A DNA stretch of 64,000 bases from Dugong dugon (taxonomy: Eukaryota; Chordata; Mammalia; Sirenia; Dugongidae). A program made the position numbers and the translations under genes. Positions 42,729 through 54,692 of the stretch are shown here, piece after piece. A model generated the notes under the pieces. The model saw only the letters and a list, made by a program, of their open reading frames with translations, had not been told where the DNA came from and made no database searches. Every line of letters starts with the position of its first letter. The first letter of the stretch is position 1. The stretch is taken from positions 1,277,501-1,341,500 of the forward strand of contig CM057465.1 in the NCBI GenBank assembly GCA_030035585.1. The letters are read 5' to 3'.

Positions 42729-42924
42729 GAGCTCTGGTGGCACAGTGGCTAAACACTCAGCTGCTAACTGAAAGGTCAGTGATTGGGACCCACCAGCCAC
42801 TCCCCTGGAGAAAGATGTGGCAGTCTGCTTCTGTAAAGGTTACAGCCTTGGAAACCCTATGGGCAATTCTACTCTGTCCTAGAGGGTTGCTGTGGGTTAA
42901 AATTGACTTCACGGCAACGGGTTC
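42729..42924 (+). mobile_element. AfroSINE (type A, long form)
   Basis: 'GAGCTCTGGTGGCACAGTGG', 'AAAGATGTGGCAGTCTGCTT' and tail 'GTTAAAATTGACTTCACGGC'. Followed almost immediately by an oppositely oriented type-B SINE, so the two are tail to tail. Confidence 0.9.
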
Positions 42925-42929
42925 ATACG

Positions 42930-43130
42930 GTCATCAGGGTGCTGTGGAGTTGACTCCAGCTCACTGTGACCCCATGTGTGTCAGAGTAGAACTGTGCTTC
43001 ATAGCAGATTCAATGGCTGAGTTTTTGAAAGTAGATCTCCAGGTCTTTCTTCTGAGGGGCTTCTGGGTGGACTTAAACCTCCAACCTTTTGGTTAGCAGC
43101 TGAGTGCGTTAACCGTTTGCACCACCGGTG
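42930..43130 (-). mobile_element. tRNA-derived SINE (type B)
   Basis: Tail 'GAGTTGACTCCAGCTCACTG', body 'GAAAGTAGATCTCCAGGTCT', head complement 'GTTAACCGTTTGCACCACCG'. The 119-codon frame 42737-43096 merely spans this SINE pair. Confidence 0.9.
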
Positions 43131-43629
43131 GACTCAGGGGGGATGAGACGGGCTTTAATAGAGGTGAATAGTAAAACACCCCCTTGTGGACAACATGAGG
43201 TGTGCACAGTGCTCTCCATACAGAGAGCACTAATAGGGTATTTGTTAATCGGCTAATGGAACAGGGCAGCTCTTGCAGTGTTCCTGTAGGTGAGAGGTGT
43301 GTGTCAACCCCAGGAATCCAGAGGAAAAGGGCTTTCTCACTGGGCACAAATTTATTTTCCAACTAACAGCCTAGTGGGTGAATAATTCATCATTTATTGC
43401 TCTGTTCCAGCTCTAATGGGCTTATTAAGCCATGGAGTCCTGGAGTCCTTCCACGGATTCATCTGATGTGGATGGCGCCTCCTCTCCCACAGGGATCATT
43501 GTGCAAAAGAGATGGGGTGGGCATGGACCCACAGCCTTCCCTAGACCCGTGCTGGGCCACGGTGGAGTGGCTTCCCTCCCCAGCAGACTGTCCTGTGGAA
43601 GATGACCAAGCCTGGCCAAGACCGTCTGC
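43131..43629. other. Unique DNA, no gene recognised
   Basis: Includes an AT-rich stretch with TGAATAATTCATCATTTATT (43379-43398) that could be regulatory. No repeat or protein recognised. Confidence 0.35.
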
Positions 43630-43868
43630 ACCCCTTCAAATCATTACTCAAACACCCTTTCTCCCACTGGTCTGCAGTTTCTGCCTCTCGCCCAGCATGC
43701 TTCTTCTTCCCTTGCTTTAATTTTTTTCATAGCAGAAATTGTCTTTTCATTTACTCTGTGAGTTATGTATTTAGTTTTGCTCTGCTCCTGTTTCCCTAGT
43801 AGAACGCATATTACAGGGCAGGGATTGGGGATTGTTCTTTCCATAGCTGTATCCCCAGCACCGAGAAC
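43630..43868 (+). repeat. L2 LINE 3' end
   Basis: Resembles the L2 3' terminus: 'TTACAGGGCAGGGATTGGGG' and 'CATAGCTGTATCCCCAGCAC' with CGAGAAC at the end. Confidence 0.6.
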
Positions 43869-44318
43869 TGTTGTTGTTGTTAGTGACCATCAAGTCTGCT
43901 CCGACTCATGCTGACCTTAAGGATACCAGGACAAAATGTTGCTTGATCCTGGGCCGTCTTCATAATTGTTGGTATGAGGGTCCATTGTTGTGGTGATTGT
44001 GTCAATCCATCTCATTGAGGGTCTCCCCCGCCTTTGTTGGCCCTCCACTTGACCAAACATAATGTCCTTTTCTCCTAATCAGTCCCTCCTGATGACACAT
44101 CCAAAATAAGCAATTCAAAGTTTTGGACAATATTTATTGTCCGTTGGCTGATTTTTAGAAGTAGATCAACAGGCCTTTCTTCCTAGTCTCTCCTACTCTG
44201 GAAACTGCTGAAATCTGTCCCCCATGGGTGACCCTGCTGGTATTTTGAAATACCAGTGGCATAGCTTCCAGCATAACAGCAACACACAAGTCAACACAAT
44301 ATGACAGACTGACAGATG
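43869..44318 (-). mobile_element. Internally deleted RTE, longer 3' part
   Basis: In window order: 3' end (43869-44105; 'GTTGTTGTTAGTGACCATCA', 'CATAATGTCCTTTTCTCCTA') then 5' untranslated region (44140-44318; 'GGCATAGCTTCCAGCATAAC'). The coding region is absent. Its 3' part is longer than in 22468-22866, so the deletion breakpoint differs. Confidence 0.8.
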
Positions 44319-44324
44319 GGCTGT

Positions 44325-44655
44325 TCTCTCTCTGTCTGCTCTGGGGAAAGATCCTTCTTTGTCTTTCCCAGCTTCAGGTAGCCCTGGGCATTTCTTGGTA
44401 TTCCTCGGCCTTTAAATACATCTTCACATAGTGACTATCTTCTTACTGTGTGATTCCATCTCCATGTCTGTTCTGTTTATAAAATGACACTCAGAAGGGA
44501 TTTGGACCCACACTGCTCGGGTATGACCCCCTCATTAACTTAACTGATAACATCTTCAAAGAAAGAACATATTTCCAAGCAAGGTAACATTCATGTGTGA
44601 AGAGGTTAGGACTTGGACATATCTTTTTTGGGGGCACAATTCAACCCGTAACAGA
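44325..44655 (-). mobile_element. MLT1-like LTR, partial
   Basis: Antisense MLT1 order: 'GTCTGCTCTGGGGAAAGATC', 'ACATCTTCAAAGAAAGAACA', 'GGGGGCACAATTCAACCCGT' with AACA at the end. The other half is missing, cut by the deleted RTE. Confidence 0.6.
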
Positions 44656-46879
44656 TGTCCAGAGTGAGGAAGTCTGAGGAACAGACTTTATGTATGGGAA
44701 GAGAATGCTGCCAAGACCAATCAGCTCTCACCATGATCATCAAGATACGGGCTGTTTCTGAACCTGTGTGGGTCAGTGGACAAAGACACTCCCTCTTCCA
44801 CTCTTAGCAAGGCACCTTGTAGGCGGAAATTGGGAGAGGGAATCAGAGAGGCTCCTAGGAGAACTGTATGATGTCTTCTGTCCCTCCCGCGTTGGGACGA
44901 CAGTGAGTTATTAGTGAACGACAGCACTTGCAGAGAGGACTGGCTGATTAATAAGATTTGGTTCTGGTTCTGATAATCTATTTTTTTGTGCATAAACTCT
45001 CTGAATGACATGTAGATAAATTCTTGAAATTATTAGTTTTCCCCTTGAGACAGAAATTCATCATCTTACTTATTTAACTAATTTATTAGTTACAATTACA
45101 ACTCAAAATAGCACAAGCTTCAGCATAATCAAAAACTACGTTTCAATTATTCATTGAAACTTTAATTAAGGAGACCCACTAAATTAATAAAAGCTCCAGT
45201 ATGAATGTAATGATAATAATAATAAAAAAAACCCACAGAAAGTCTTGACCAATTTTTCTCCATCTCAGGGATTAAGTTCCCTTCTACAAATTGCTACAAG
45301 TCCTCCTCTTTGTTTGATGCTTTAGGTAATCCAGAGGCAACGCCTGGTGGCTGCATTCACCGGAAAGCAATGAAACGCAATGAACAATGAGAAGGTAATT
45401 CTAACCATTTCTTGTGACTCAACCAAGGACACGCAGAGAACAGTATTGCCTTGGGATGAACTTGGACCAAAGGTGTATGGGCATGGATCTAGGAGAAAGT
45501 TTTAAATATGTACTATAATTAACACACCGTCTTCATTTTCTTGGTACTGGAGAAAGACGGACACCTTCAGACATGCTCCCTGCCCAGGAGTTGCCTCCAA
45601 AAGGCAGGTTTCTGGATTAGCAGTGTGGGAGCTGACCTTGGTACTGACGCTCATCCTGCCCTCCCCGAGGTGCTCAGTCTAATCCACAGGAGGAGGGCCC
45701 TTCTTGGCTCATGGAGTTGTCTTGCTTGTGGGAGACACATCTCCTATCCTAGGCTAAGTTTTCCAAATGCTCAACCTCAAACTGGGTGAGGAAATTCAAG
45801 TAAGGGAGATGGAAGGGAGCCCCGTTTTGACCTTGGTTCTGAGTGAAGGGCTCTATTTCAGCTCCACAGATAGAGCTGTCTTCTGCCTCCTTCCAAATCC
45901 ACCTAGTCTGTTTTATCTGTAGATTCAGAATTCCAGTGGGAGAAGGGCATGATTATTATCACCCAAACCCACATATCTTGGATCTTCAATCATCCATTTA
46001 TTTAACAACCATATATGATGAGCACAACAATGGACTCAAACATACCAACAACCTTCTGGGCTGGGAGTTAACTGTGCACATGAGTTACTTTCGTGTGTTT
46101 GTGTGTGTCTGTGGAATTAGCTATTTTCTGTATCATTTTATCTTTCCATAGATGTCAGCTGTGAAAGTTGTAAATAGCTGAGTATAAACATAGCTTCTAG
46201 AACAGGGTGCACAGATGGAATAGGTCCTGACACAAGATAGGTCCCCAGATCCAGTGAGAAGCGTGAGCTTCCAACATGTCAGTGCATGGTGCTCTGTATG
46301 AGTGGGGAGGACCCAGAGGAGCAGGTCCAGACAAGAGCGGAGAGAACTTTCCGCCCTTGCCAAGGAACTGAGCAGCTCCACATCCTCGGGTGGAAAGGGA
46401 TGGCCATGTGTTTTGTTGCATTCAGTGGTGACCACTGGCCTATGTTGGCTGGGGCGTATAATGAGGAGAGAAGTGGGGTGCAGCCTCTAGCAGTGGGCAG
46501 CATGGCCTGGTCTCACACACTGGGCTGACAAACAGACTTACATTTGTACAAGCTGACCCTGGGGGCTGAGGGCTGGAGCCTGCCACCAGGTGAGACGGTT
46601 GTGACCACAGCACAGGTGATGTGTGATGGGGCTGGGCAGGGCCGTCACCGAGGGGCTGTGGGGGCAGGAGGGATCTGAGGGAGATTCAGCAGGTAGAGGG
46701 CTCTCTCAGCAAGAGTTGAACTGGAACCACTCAGCACCCAACACTGTGATAGATTCCACAGGAAAACAAGAGAAAGGAAACGGCCTCTTCCCTGAAGCAC
46801 TTGTTTATAAGGTAGGGTTGAGGCAGACACTGATCATGCGAATACCATTGACACGTCCAGCAGTGATGTATGGGATAAT
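44656..46879. other. Unique DNA, no gene; candidate conserved element at 44985-45260
   Basis: No gene recognised among overlapping frames (45541-45789, 45843-46151, 46133-46528, 46623-46883). 44985-45260 is listed separately. A short stretch at 46022-46050 resembles RTE but is too short to call. Confidence 0.4.
44985..45260. promoter_or_regulatory. Candidate conserved non-coding element, TAAT-rich
   Basis: Repeat-free AT-rich block densely supplied with homeodomain-type cores: AACTAATTTATTAGTTAC (45077-45094, itself palindromic), TTTCAATTATTCATTG (45141-45156), CTTTAATTAAGG (45160-45171) and AAATTAATAAAA (45181-45192). Possible enhancer by composition; conservation cannot be seen from one sequence. 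Confidence 0.3.
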
Positions 46880-47090
46880 GTGAGCATCCTCTGTGTGACA
46901 GGTGTTGTGACAAATGGACCATGTATGCATAATTCCTCATTCTAGTGGGTTGACATTTTTCCCGCATTTTATAGAGGTGGAAATGGAGAATTGGTCAGAT
47001 TCATTGATTCACCCCAACTGACCCAGCTGGTAAGGGGGGGAGCTGAGTTCAAGGTCAGGTCTGCTTGGTTCCATTGCATTCCCACAACGA
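46880..47090 (+). repeat. MIR SINE
   Basis: 'CCCGCATTTTATAGAGGTGG', 'GACCCAGCTGGTAAGG' and 'TGAGTTCAAGGTCAGGTCTG' follow the MIR core and 3' part. Confidence 0.65.
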
Positions 47091-47147
47091 TGAGAGAGCA
47101 GGTAAAAAAAGTGATGCTGAGGTGGGCTGTAACTGACACCAACCAGT

Positions 47148-47352
47148 AGACCAGTTGCTCTTGAGTTGATTCCGACTCATGGCGACTCCACGTGTGTCAG
47201 AGTAGAGCGGTGCTCCATAGGGTTTTCAGTGGCTGCATTTTTGAAAGTAGATCATCAGGCCTTTCTTCCAAGGAACCTTTGGGGTGGACTTGAACCTCCC
47301 ACCTTTTGGTTAGCAGCAGAGCAGGTTAGCTTTGCACCACCCAGGGATTTCA
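47148..47352 (-). mobile_element. tRNA-derived SINE (type B)
   Basis: Tail 'GAGTTGATTCCGACTCATGG', body 'AAGTAGATCATCAGGCCTTT', head complement 'TTAGCTTTGCACCACCCAGG'. An RTE tail in the same orientation adjoins at 47358. Confidence 0.9.
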
Positions 47353-47357
47353 GACAC

Positions 47358-47490
47358 CTTTGTTATTGTTAGGTGCCAAGGAGTCAGTTCTGACTTGTAG
47401 TGACCTTATGTACAACAGAGCAAAACGTAGCCCAGTCTTTCACCGTCTTCACAATCATTGCTATGTCTGAGTCTGTTGTTGCAGCCCAAC
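47358..47490 (-). mobile_element. RTE LINE 3' end, 133 bp
   Basis: 'GTTATTGTTAGGTGCCAAGG', 'CTTATGTACAACAGAGCAAA' and 'TGCTATGTCTGAGTCTGTTG'. Truncated after the last ~130 bp. Confidence 0.85.
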
Positions 47491-48259
47491 TTCCCATTAA
47501 TTATGATGATCTCTCCAAGGTCAGGCCAGGGCAGGGATGCCTAGCCTGGCTGAGAGACATCTCCTTTCTGGGCTCGTCAACAGATCTTAGCAAAGGCAGA
47601 GATGCAAGTCTGCCATTTTCAGAGGTTGTCGATCTGCCCTTTGGGGGGGTCAGCCTTGAAGATGAAGGCCCTTCTTCTCTGGGAGTCAGCGGGGCGGGGT
47701 GCAGTCATGGAGAGCCACATCCTCTGTGAAAGAAGCAGCCAGGAGTGTCCTCTCCCAAACTTCATCAAGAGATCTTGAAAAATTGAAGAACAAAGAATTT
47801 ATGGGAGGTTAATTCATTGCACTTTAGTGCTTGCCAGAATATTACTGCGATGATAGCTGCCAATTAATAATGCATATTTATGTAACATCATTTATTTTAT
47901 GATCCTTAGCATTAGGGATTCTAGTAGTGAAGCCAACATATGATATTCAATTATTTATTAATAAAACACAGACAAGAAGTGAGACAATACAAGCAGCATT
48001 TACCATCTGAAGGTAGTGGAAGACAGTACCCTTAGATCACCTAACTTCTATTCAGAAAAATGAAATACGTGCAGTTTCTGTAGGGGGTGTTGTTTGAACT
48101 CTTGTGTCAAAGGATCTTAAGAAACAAATGTCTTGGGTTCTATCTGTATCTCTTAATGTTTTCCTGAGCAGCCCTGCTAGCCTTGTACATCTCCTGTGGT
48201 TCCTCTTTACATATCAATAGGAGCATTGTGTTAACCAGGACCTGGGACTGAGACTAGAG
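47491..48259. other. Unique DNA, no gene; candidate conserved element at 47790-48000
   Basis: 47790-48000 is AT-rich and repeat-free with CCAATTAATAATGCATATTT (47870-47889) and CAATTATTTATTAATAAAAC (47949-47968). The 109-codon frame at 47400-47729 starts inside the RTE tail and has no recognisable domain. Confidence 0.35.
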
Positions 48260-48269
48260 AGGGCAGTGC

Positions 48270-48532
48270 AAAATTTCTCCCTCCCCTCTTCCCTGCCCTT
48301 CTCTTCTCTTCCATTCCCGCCTCTCACTCTTTCTCAGCTCAGCCTCCCTCTGTCTTTCTCTGCCTGTTTCTCCTTCTATCTCTGTCTTTCTCTCTTTCAC
48401 ACACACACAAACAGACACACACACATTCTCTGTCTTTCTGTCTCACACACTCTCTTTATCACACATATACTTTCTCACACACACACACTCACACACACAA
48501 ACACACACACTTTCTATCTCTCACACACATAC

Positions 48533-48571
<39 letters not shown>

Positions 48572-48590
48572 TACACACATCTGGCTATCC
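48270..48590. repeat. (CT)n/(CA)n microsatellite
   Basis: Pyrimidine-rich CTCTCT/TTTCTC sequence grading into mixed ACACAC and TCTCTC tracts; the Ser/His/Thr-rich frame 48266-48631 is low complexity. Confidence 0.95.
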
Positions 48591-49789
48591 CCAGCTTCCT
48601 TGGGAGAATTCCAGAATCTCAAGTTGAATAGTCTGGTTTATCCTTGAATCTCCTCCAAGAAATTCTTTCTCGAGGTTTATTCTGCCTCTGTTTGGGCACT
48701 TCTGGGGAGAAAAGTCTCTAATGTTGGAAGCAGCTTATTTTGTCTTTGCATGGGTAAGATTATCAGAAACAACCCCTCATAACACTCATTTAAACACAAA
48801 GAAATGCCATCCACACATTGAGCTATAATCTTTCTCTCTCTTCCTGGCACTTACAGATTTCAGGTCATTCCCTGGAGGAGACACACACATGCACACACAC
48901 GCATGCACACTCACACACGTACCCAAGACAACTATTTCTTCTACTTGAAAGTACTTCAAATATTTGAAGGGCTTTTTCCATGCCTCCTTTCAATCTCTTC
49001 TTTTCTGGCAGGGCAAAGCCAGCGCCATTGATATACTCCTTGACAGCCATGGATCCCACCCACTCCAATATCCACTCGATCTTTCAGCAAACATTTGCTG
49101 AGGAGTGCCCTCAGGAAACACCCGTGAACAAACAGCCCAGGGTCCCCGCCTGCTGTGTGCACCTCGCCTTACAGTGGATGCATCTGCTGGGGTGGAGGGG
49201 ACGGTGAGGTGCACTTGGCGAAGCAGAGGTCCTCACCATTGTGTCCAGAGCCTAGGCGACACTATCACCGTCCCATACTAAATGTGTCACGTTTATTACA
49301 CAGCTAAAATTTATCTAAGTCTTTCTAGTTTCCATAACCAATTCTCTGTGCATTGTATCATCATCTTTAATGTAAACTTCTTGCATTGTGGTTTTTGTAC
49401 TTTTTACCATTTCTCCATTGTCACTAATGAATGAGGGCATAAAGATCCATTCTTGAAGCTCTCTCATGTTCTTTCCCAGGTCATCTAGGAGACAGGCCAG
49501 CTTAGAATCAGAGAAACATGATTAAAACTAAGGGGGGACTGTAGACGCCATGTGGCCCTACACACTCATTTTTTAGAGTAGGAAGTCCAAGGTGTGAAGC
49601 TATTGTGTTTATTCATCCACTCATTCTGTGCAATAATTTTATTGTTACTGTAGTCAACTTCTCTTCTTTTTATTTGATTTGATTAAATAGAATAATTTCA
49701 ATGATTATGTGCCAGGACTTCTGATTCTTTATATTCAAGGCAGACGTCCTGCACAATCTCCTGGTGTATTCATTCTTCTGTTCAACAAA
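48591..49789. other. Mostly unique DNA with a short CA repeat
   Basis: A CA/GCA tract lies at 48880-48920. Frames at 48865-49214 on both strands have no recognisable domain. Part may be decayed LINE sequence. No gene. Confidence 0.35.
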
Positions 49790-50960
49790 ATATTTTAACT
49801 TTTTGTGATGAAAAATTTTAAAGAGCTGAGAATAGTATTATAAACTACAATGTATACATCCTCTTGGGTCAAAAAAATGATCAACATTGTGCTAATACTT
49901 CTTTATTTATTCTCCAAGGTTTTTATTCAATTATTTTAAAGCATATTGCAAGCATCATAACTTCATTATGCATCTTCACTTAAACACATATATGAAAGAT
50001 CGGGTGATCTGCTTCTAAAAACTAGCCCAGGAAAACCATATGGATCACAACAGAACATTGTCTGACATAGTGCCGGAAGATGAGCCCTGTAGGTTGGAAG
50101 GTACTTAAAATACACAGTGGCCTCCACAATGGACTAGAGCATACCAACGATTGTGAAGATGATGCAAGACCAGGAAACATTTTGTTCTGTTGTGCATTGG
50201 GTCACCATGAGTCAGAGCCAACGTGACAGCAACTAACAACACAACTATGTACACCTGTATCTGTCTGTCTATCTATCATCTATCTGTCTGCCTGTCTCTT
50301 ATCTATGTATCATCTATCTGTCTGTCTATTTGTCTTTCTGTTACAATAACCACCATGCCATCATCACAGCTAACAAAGGTTACAATAATCCCTTGGAGTT
50401 TTATAATTGCCAACCCATGTTTAGATTTTTCCTAGTGTCGCCAACGGTTCTTTTTATAGTTGGCTTGTCCTTTGAGTTTGGTGGTTATCTATTTTCAGGT
50501 TCTTATTTTGTAAAACAGCTCACCTCCTATGGATTTGTTGGAGAAACTGGTGTCGTTTGACTTGCCCCTTGCCCTTGTATTTCATGTAAACTCCTGGATG
50601 GATCTGAGGCTCGATCTAATTCTAGCATGTATTCTTCATGAAGGGTGTCAGTTATTTACTACTGTATCACATCGGGGGCATGTTTTGTCTTAAAAATGTT
50701 AAGATTGGCAGTGTCAGCCTGATCCCCCCTTGTGTCCTACTCTGTCTACCATCACCATTTCACTCACTGAAGATGAAAACAGCCATGTATGGTTATTGAC
50801 CAGATCAATTATTTCATTAAGAGTTGCAAAATAGTGATTTTCTAATTCTAAATTTACTTTTGAGTAATGGCTAGAATTTTTCTATAATGAATAATTTTCT
50901 CACATCAGTTTTTAACTAAAAAGATAGATATTTGAATCTTGCCCTTTCTATTTTCAGAGT
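49790..50960 (-). mobile_element. Old LINE relic (probably L1M), minus strand, with insertions
   Basis: Antisense LINE sequence before and after the deleted RTE at 49998-50242 ('CATATTGCAAGCATCATAAC'; 'TTGTTGGAGAAACTGGTGTC'; 'TACTGTATCACATCGGGGGC'; 'CAGTGTCAGCCTGATCCCCC'). A (TCTG/TATC)n tract lies at 50258-50340. Family assignment is tentative. Confidence 0.45.
49998..50242 (+). mobile_element. Internally deleted RTE, 5'-truncated
   Basis: 'GGGTGATCTGCTTCTAAAAA', 'GACATAGTGCCGGAAGATGA' (5' region) joined to 'CCACAATGGACTAGAGCATA' and tail 'CACCATGAGTCAGAGCCAAC'. Same junction type as at 39277-39672. Confidence 0.85.
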
Positions 50961-51029
50961 GAAGAGCTGATTCTAGTGCCTCTCTTTTTGACCAATAAGG
51001 ATACTATTTTTGAGCACCACTGTGAGCAT

Positions 51030-51242
51030 TTGAGGAGTCCTGGGTGGTGCAAATAGTTAATGCACTTGGCCATTAACCGAAAGGTTGGTGGTTTGAGTTC
51101 ACCCAGAGACACCTCAGAAGAAAGTCCTGATGATCTACTTCTGAAAAATCAGCCATTGAAAACCCTATGGAGCACAGTTCTACTCTGACACACATGAGGT
51201 AACCATGAGTTGGAATTGATTCTGTGGCAACTGGTTCTGGTT
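51030..51242 (+). mobile_element. tRNA-derived SINE (type B) with TSD
   Basis: 'GAGTCCTGGGTGGTGCAAAT' head, 'GGTTTGAGTTCACCCAGAGA', tail 'ACCATGAGTTGGAATTGATT'. TGTGAGCAT occurs at 51021-51029 and 51243-51251. Confidence 0.9.
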
Positions 51243-51329
51243 TGTGAGCATATGGATTTTATATGTTTAATGTGCTATAATCCACTGTGATTATTATTCT
51301 TTTATATGTTCTCATTGTTGCAAATCAGG

Positions 51330-52377
51330 CCAGTAAGAGCCTTTTATGATGGATACCTTTAGGTGGGAGTTTAAAGTTTTCATCCAAAAAATTTTTTTCA
51401 TTACTTGTTCAAAACATTTTTTTTCTGTATCTCTTTTTCTGGAACTTTAATTACATGTGTGTTACACAGATGGATATTATACCCCAGATCATTAAAGCTT
51501 TATTAATTTTTTCAGTCTTTTTCTCTTTTCTCTGTTTTGGCAAGCTCAGTTTTGTTTCTGCAGTGTTTAATCCGTTCACACATTGATCCAGTGTGTTAGT
51601 CACTTTGGATATTGTGTTTTTTAGCACTGAGAGTTTCATTTGTTTCTCCTTTCTCGTTTCTGTTCCTCTCTTGATTATTACCATATGTCCCTTTAAATCC
51701 TTAAACATATTTATAGTAACTTTTAAAAAACACTTGCTTTCAAATTCCATCAGCTCTGTCATTTCTGGGTATTTTTCTGTTGACTGATTTTTCTTGGAGT
51801 TATAGGTGACATTTTCCTACTACTAGCATGTTTATTAATTTCTGATTGGATGCTTGACTTTGAGATTGTTTTGTTAATGAGTCTTGTGTTTTATTTCTTT
51901 CTCTAAAGAGTTTTGGGTTTTCTTTTGATGGTATTTATGTTACTTTCAGGCCATATTGATCTTTTTTTAGATTCATTGTAAGCTATATTAACACAAGTCT
52001 AGAGTATCCTTTACTATAAGGTTATTAAAGGATAGCTCTCTGGGGTTTGTACTAAATGCTCAATGCGGGCATAAAAACAGCCCAAACCAACCTGAGAACC
52101 TTTAGGTTCATCAACACAGGAAGGATAAGTTCATGGTCCCTCAGGGCTGCCTGAGAGGCTCTACCACTGCCCACACCACGCTACCACTCCATCTCCCAGC
52201 TCAGCTTCCCCTGTGTCCACCTAATCCCCAGCTTCCCCTCAGCATCCCTGTCTGTCCCCAAAGCAACTCTGGAAGTCCCAGCTTTGGTTTTATGATGGCT
52301 CTCTTGTGACTTCAGTAGAGATGAGGTCCTCCTTTTGGCCACTCTTGAAATGTTGCCCTCTCCTATGCTGGGAGGAG
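51330..52377 (-). mobile_element. L1 LINE 3'-region relic
   Basis: Antisense L1 sequence like that at 2812-3670: 'TTTAATTACATGTGTGTTAC', 'AATTTTTTCAGTCTTTTTCT', 'TCAAATTCCATCAGCTCTGT', 'TGGATGCTTGACTTTGAGAT'. Ends at the SINE. No gene. Confidence 0.65.
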
Positions 52378-52575
52378 TTGTTTGTTGCTGCTGAGTCGAC
52401 TCTGACTCATGGCAACCCCATGTGACAAAGAAGAACTTCTCCATAGGGTTTTCAAAGCTGTGACCTTCTGGAAGTAGATTTACCAGGCCTATCTCAGAGG
52501 TACCTCTGGGTAGGTTCAACCCACCAACCTTCTGGTTAGTAGTCAAGTGTTAAACGGTTTTCAGCACTCAGGCTA
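52378..52575 (-). mobile_element. tRNA-derived SINE (type B) with imperfect TSD
   Basis: Tail 'GAGTCGACTCTGACTCATGG', body 'GAAGTAGATTTACCAGGCCT', head complement 'GTTAAACGGTTTTCAGCACT'. CTCCTATGCTGGGAGGAG (52360-52377) and CTCCTACTGGGGAGGAG (52576-52592) look like a long, slightly diverged duplication. Confidence 0.85.
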
Positions 52576-52629
52576 CTCCTACTGGGGAGGAGGGGGACGT
52601 ATTATTGGTAGCCCAACTCGAAGCCAGGC

Positions 52630-54656
52630 CCCAGTCGTTTGAAGTGATAAATGCTCCCTTCACGGATCTTTTATGATCTGATGACAATGAAAACATGAGC
52701 TATCCGCTCTTAAGCACTGTAGGCAAACTCACACGCAGTGAAAAACCCAAAGCTTTCAACACTGCAGTATCCAAAGAGGAAAAATGAAATTAGATGGGCT
52801 AAGTATTCAATTCAAGGAGATGAAAATGGAGTAACAAAGTAAAAGTACAGACGTTAAAATGCCTGTGTACTTAAATGTGAAAGCAGGCAGTAATGAATTA
52901 GATAAGAAGTATTCAGTAGGTTCTACAAACATATTAAATAACTATTTCTCTTAGAAGACTAATAAAATAGACAAATGGTTAGTAAATCTAATCAAGGAAA
53001 AAAATAAGAGCGAGGCCACATACATCTTATGGGTTTTAAAAGAGACTATAACCACATAAAGTGAGTAATCAATAAAAGTTTGTGGGATTAATGAAAAGAT
53101 ATTTTACCATAGAATTCTCTGTACAACTGTATGGTAATCATTTTGAAATCTGGATAAAATGGTTGATAGTGTTGGAAAACATAAATCCCCTATAATTGAC
53201 TTAAAAAATAAATGTTTACACCACTTTGGTAAGACAGCTTGGCAGAAGATAAGCTTACAAAATCAATAGTTCTTCTTGTACTGGAAATAAATACCTAGAA
53301 ATGCAAATAAAGGAAAACAACTTGCCCATAGCATTGGCAAAAACTAACTGAGAAATGCATGGGAATTATTTTGAAGAGAAAGGTACAATGCCTACATGGA
53401 AAGAACATCTTATTATAAGACATAAAACAAGATTGGACGTAAGGGAAAGACAGAGTGTTCTTGTGAGGAAATCTTAATTCCCAAAGACATCACTTCTCCC
53501 ATCTTAATGTAAATGTATAGTGTAATGCCAGTTAGATTACCAGCCAGCCCTCTTATTTAATGATCTTAAAGTTCATATGAAAGAATAAATTCCCAAGAAT
53601 AGCCAAGAGAACTCTGAAAAAGAATAATCATTGTGATATTGCTTGATGCAAAATGGAAACTTATTTTCAAGCATCTTTAATGAAATCAATGTGGTACCGA
53701 CACAGGATGAGAAGGCACGTCAGAGGGAAACAGGGATTTCAGAAACATCCTAATCTATGGGATTCAGTTTGTGATGGAAGTGCTGTGCCAGTTTAGGGGG
53801 AAGAATGGCTCGTCTAATAAATGCTGCTAACACAGTGGCGATTCGTCTGGAGGAAAATGAAGTCGGTCATCTCCATCACATTAGATATAGATATAAATCC
53901 CAGAGAATGAAAGGCTTAAATGTCAATAATAGTAATAATAAAAGTAAGACTCACAAGAAATCTTGGAAATTGCACGTACAGTCTATGAATAAGGGAATGA
54001 TTCTCAACAAGGAATTTAGAAGCTGTAAAAGGACAGGATTATCCAAATAGCAATTAAAATATTTTGATGACAAAAGATAGGGTAAAACCTGCGAAAGTCA
54101 GAAGCTGTGTAAAGCAGAAAGCTGTCAGAGAAGGAAAACAAAAATATTTTCCACTAAAAGGAGCAATAGAAAAGTGGTAAGACTGTACCCTGTCAAAGGC
54201 GGCAAACTTTCAAGATCCAGAAAAACAAGGCGGTCCCATCGAGCTCCGGCTCTCACAGTTTTCACTGTATTATAAATCAATCTGAAAATGACATATAGGT
54301 AAACTATGTTTTATGCAGATGATACATAGAAGGCTATTATTTGTAATATTCAAGAAGCATATAATATTCTTAAAAGAGTGGTCAAAGATAAAACCAATGG
54401 CCAACAAATGTCTGCAAAAGATGTCCAAATACACAACTCTTTAGAGAACTGCAAAAAAAAAAAAAGACTACATTGTATAACCCTAACCCTAAAGAAAATA
54501 AAAGAAAAAATAACATCCCTTGTTCGCAGGGGCAATGTTACTCTTTTATATTATTATTCATGAGAATTTTGATTGTTGCAGTGTTTTTGGAAAGCAATCT
54601 GGAAAATTCTGCGCACACCCTTTGATACTCCTTGATGCCACCAGCATGAAGTGTGC

Positions 54657-54692
<36 letters not shown>

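Noticed and set aside
46020..46052. Short match to the RTE 3' region (CAACAATGGACTCAAACATA)
   Set aside because: About 30 bp without the adjoining tail or body; could be chance or an unresolvable remnant.
54310..54330. TATGCAGATGATACATAG, reminiscent of an RT YADD box
   Set aside because: Lies out of order within the L1 relic with a stop codon directly after and no flanking RT motifs.
54478..54492. Telomere-like CCCTAACCCTAA
   Set aside because: Only about two repeats, inside a decayed L1; too short to be an interstitial telomere.
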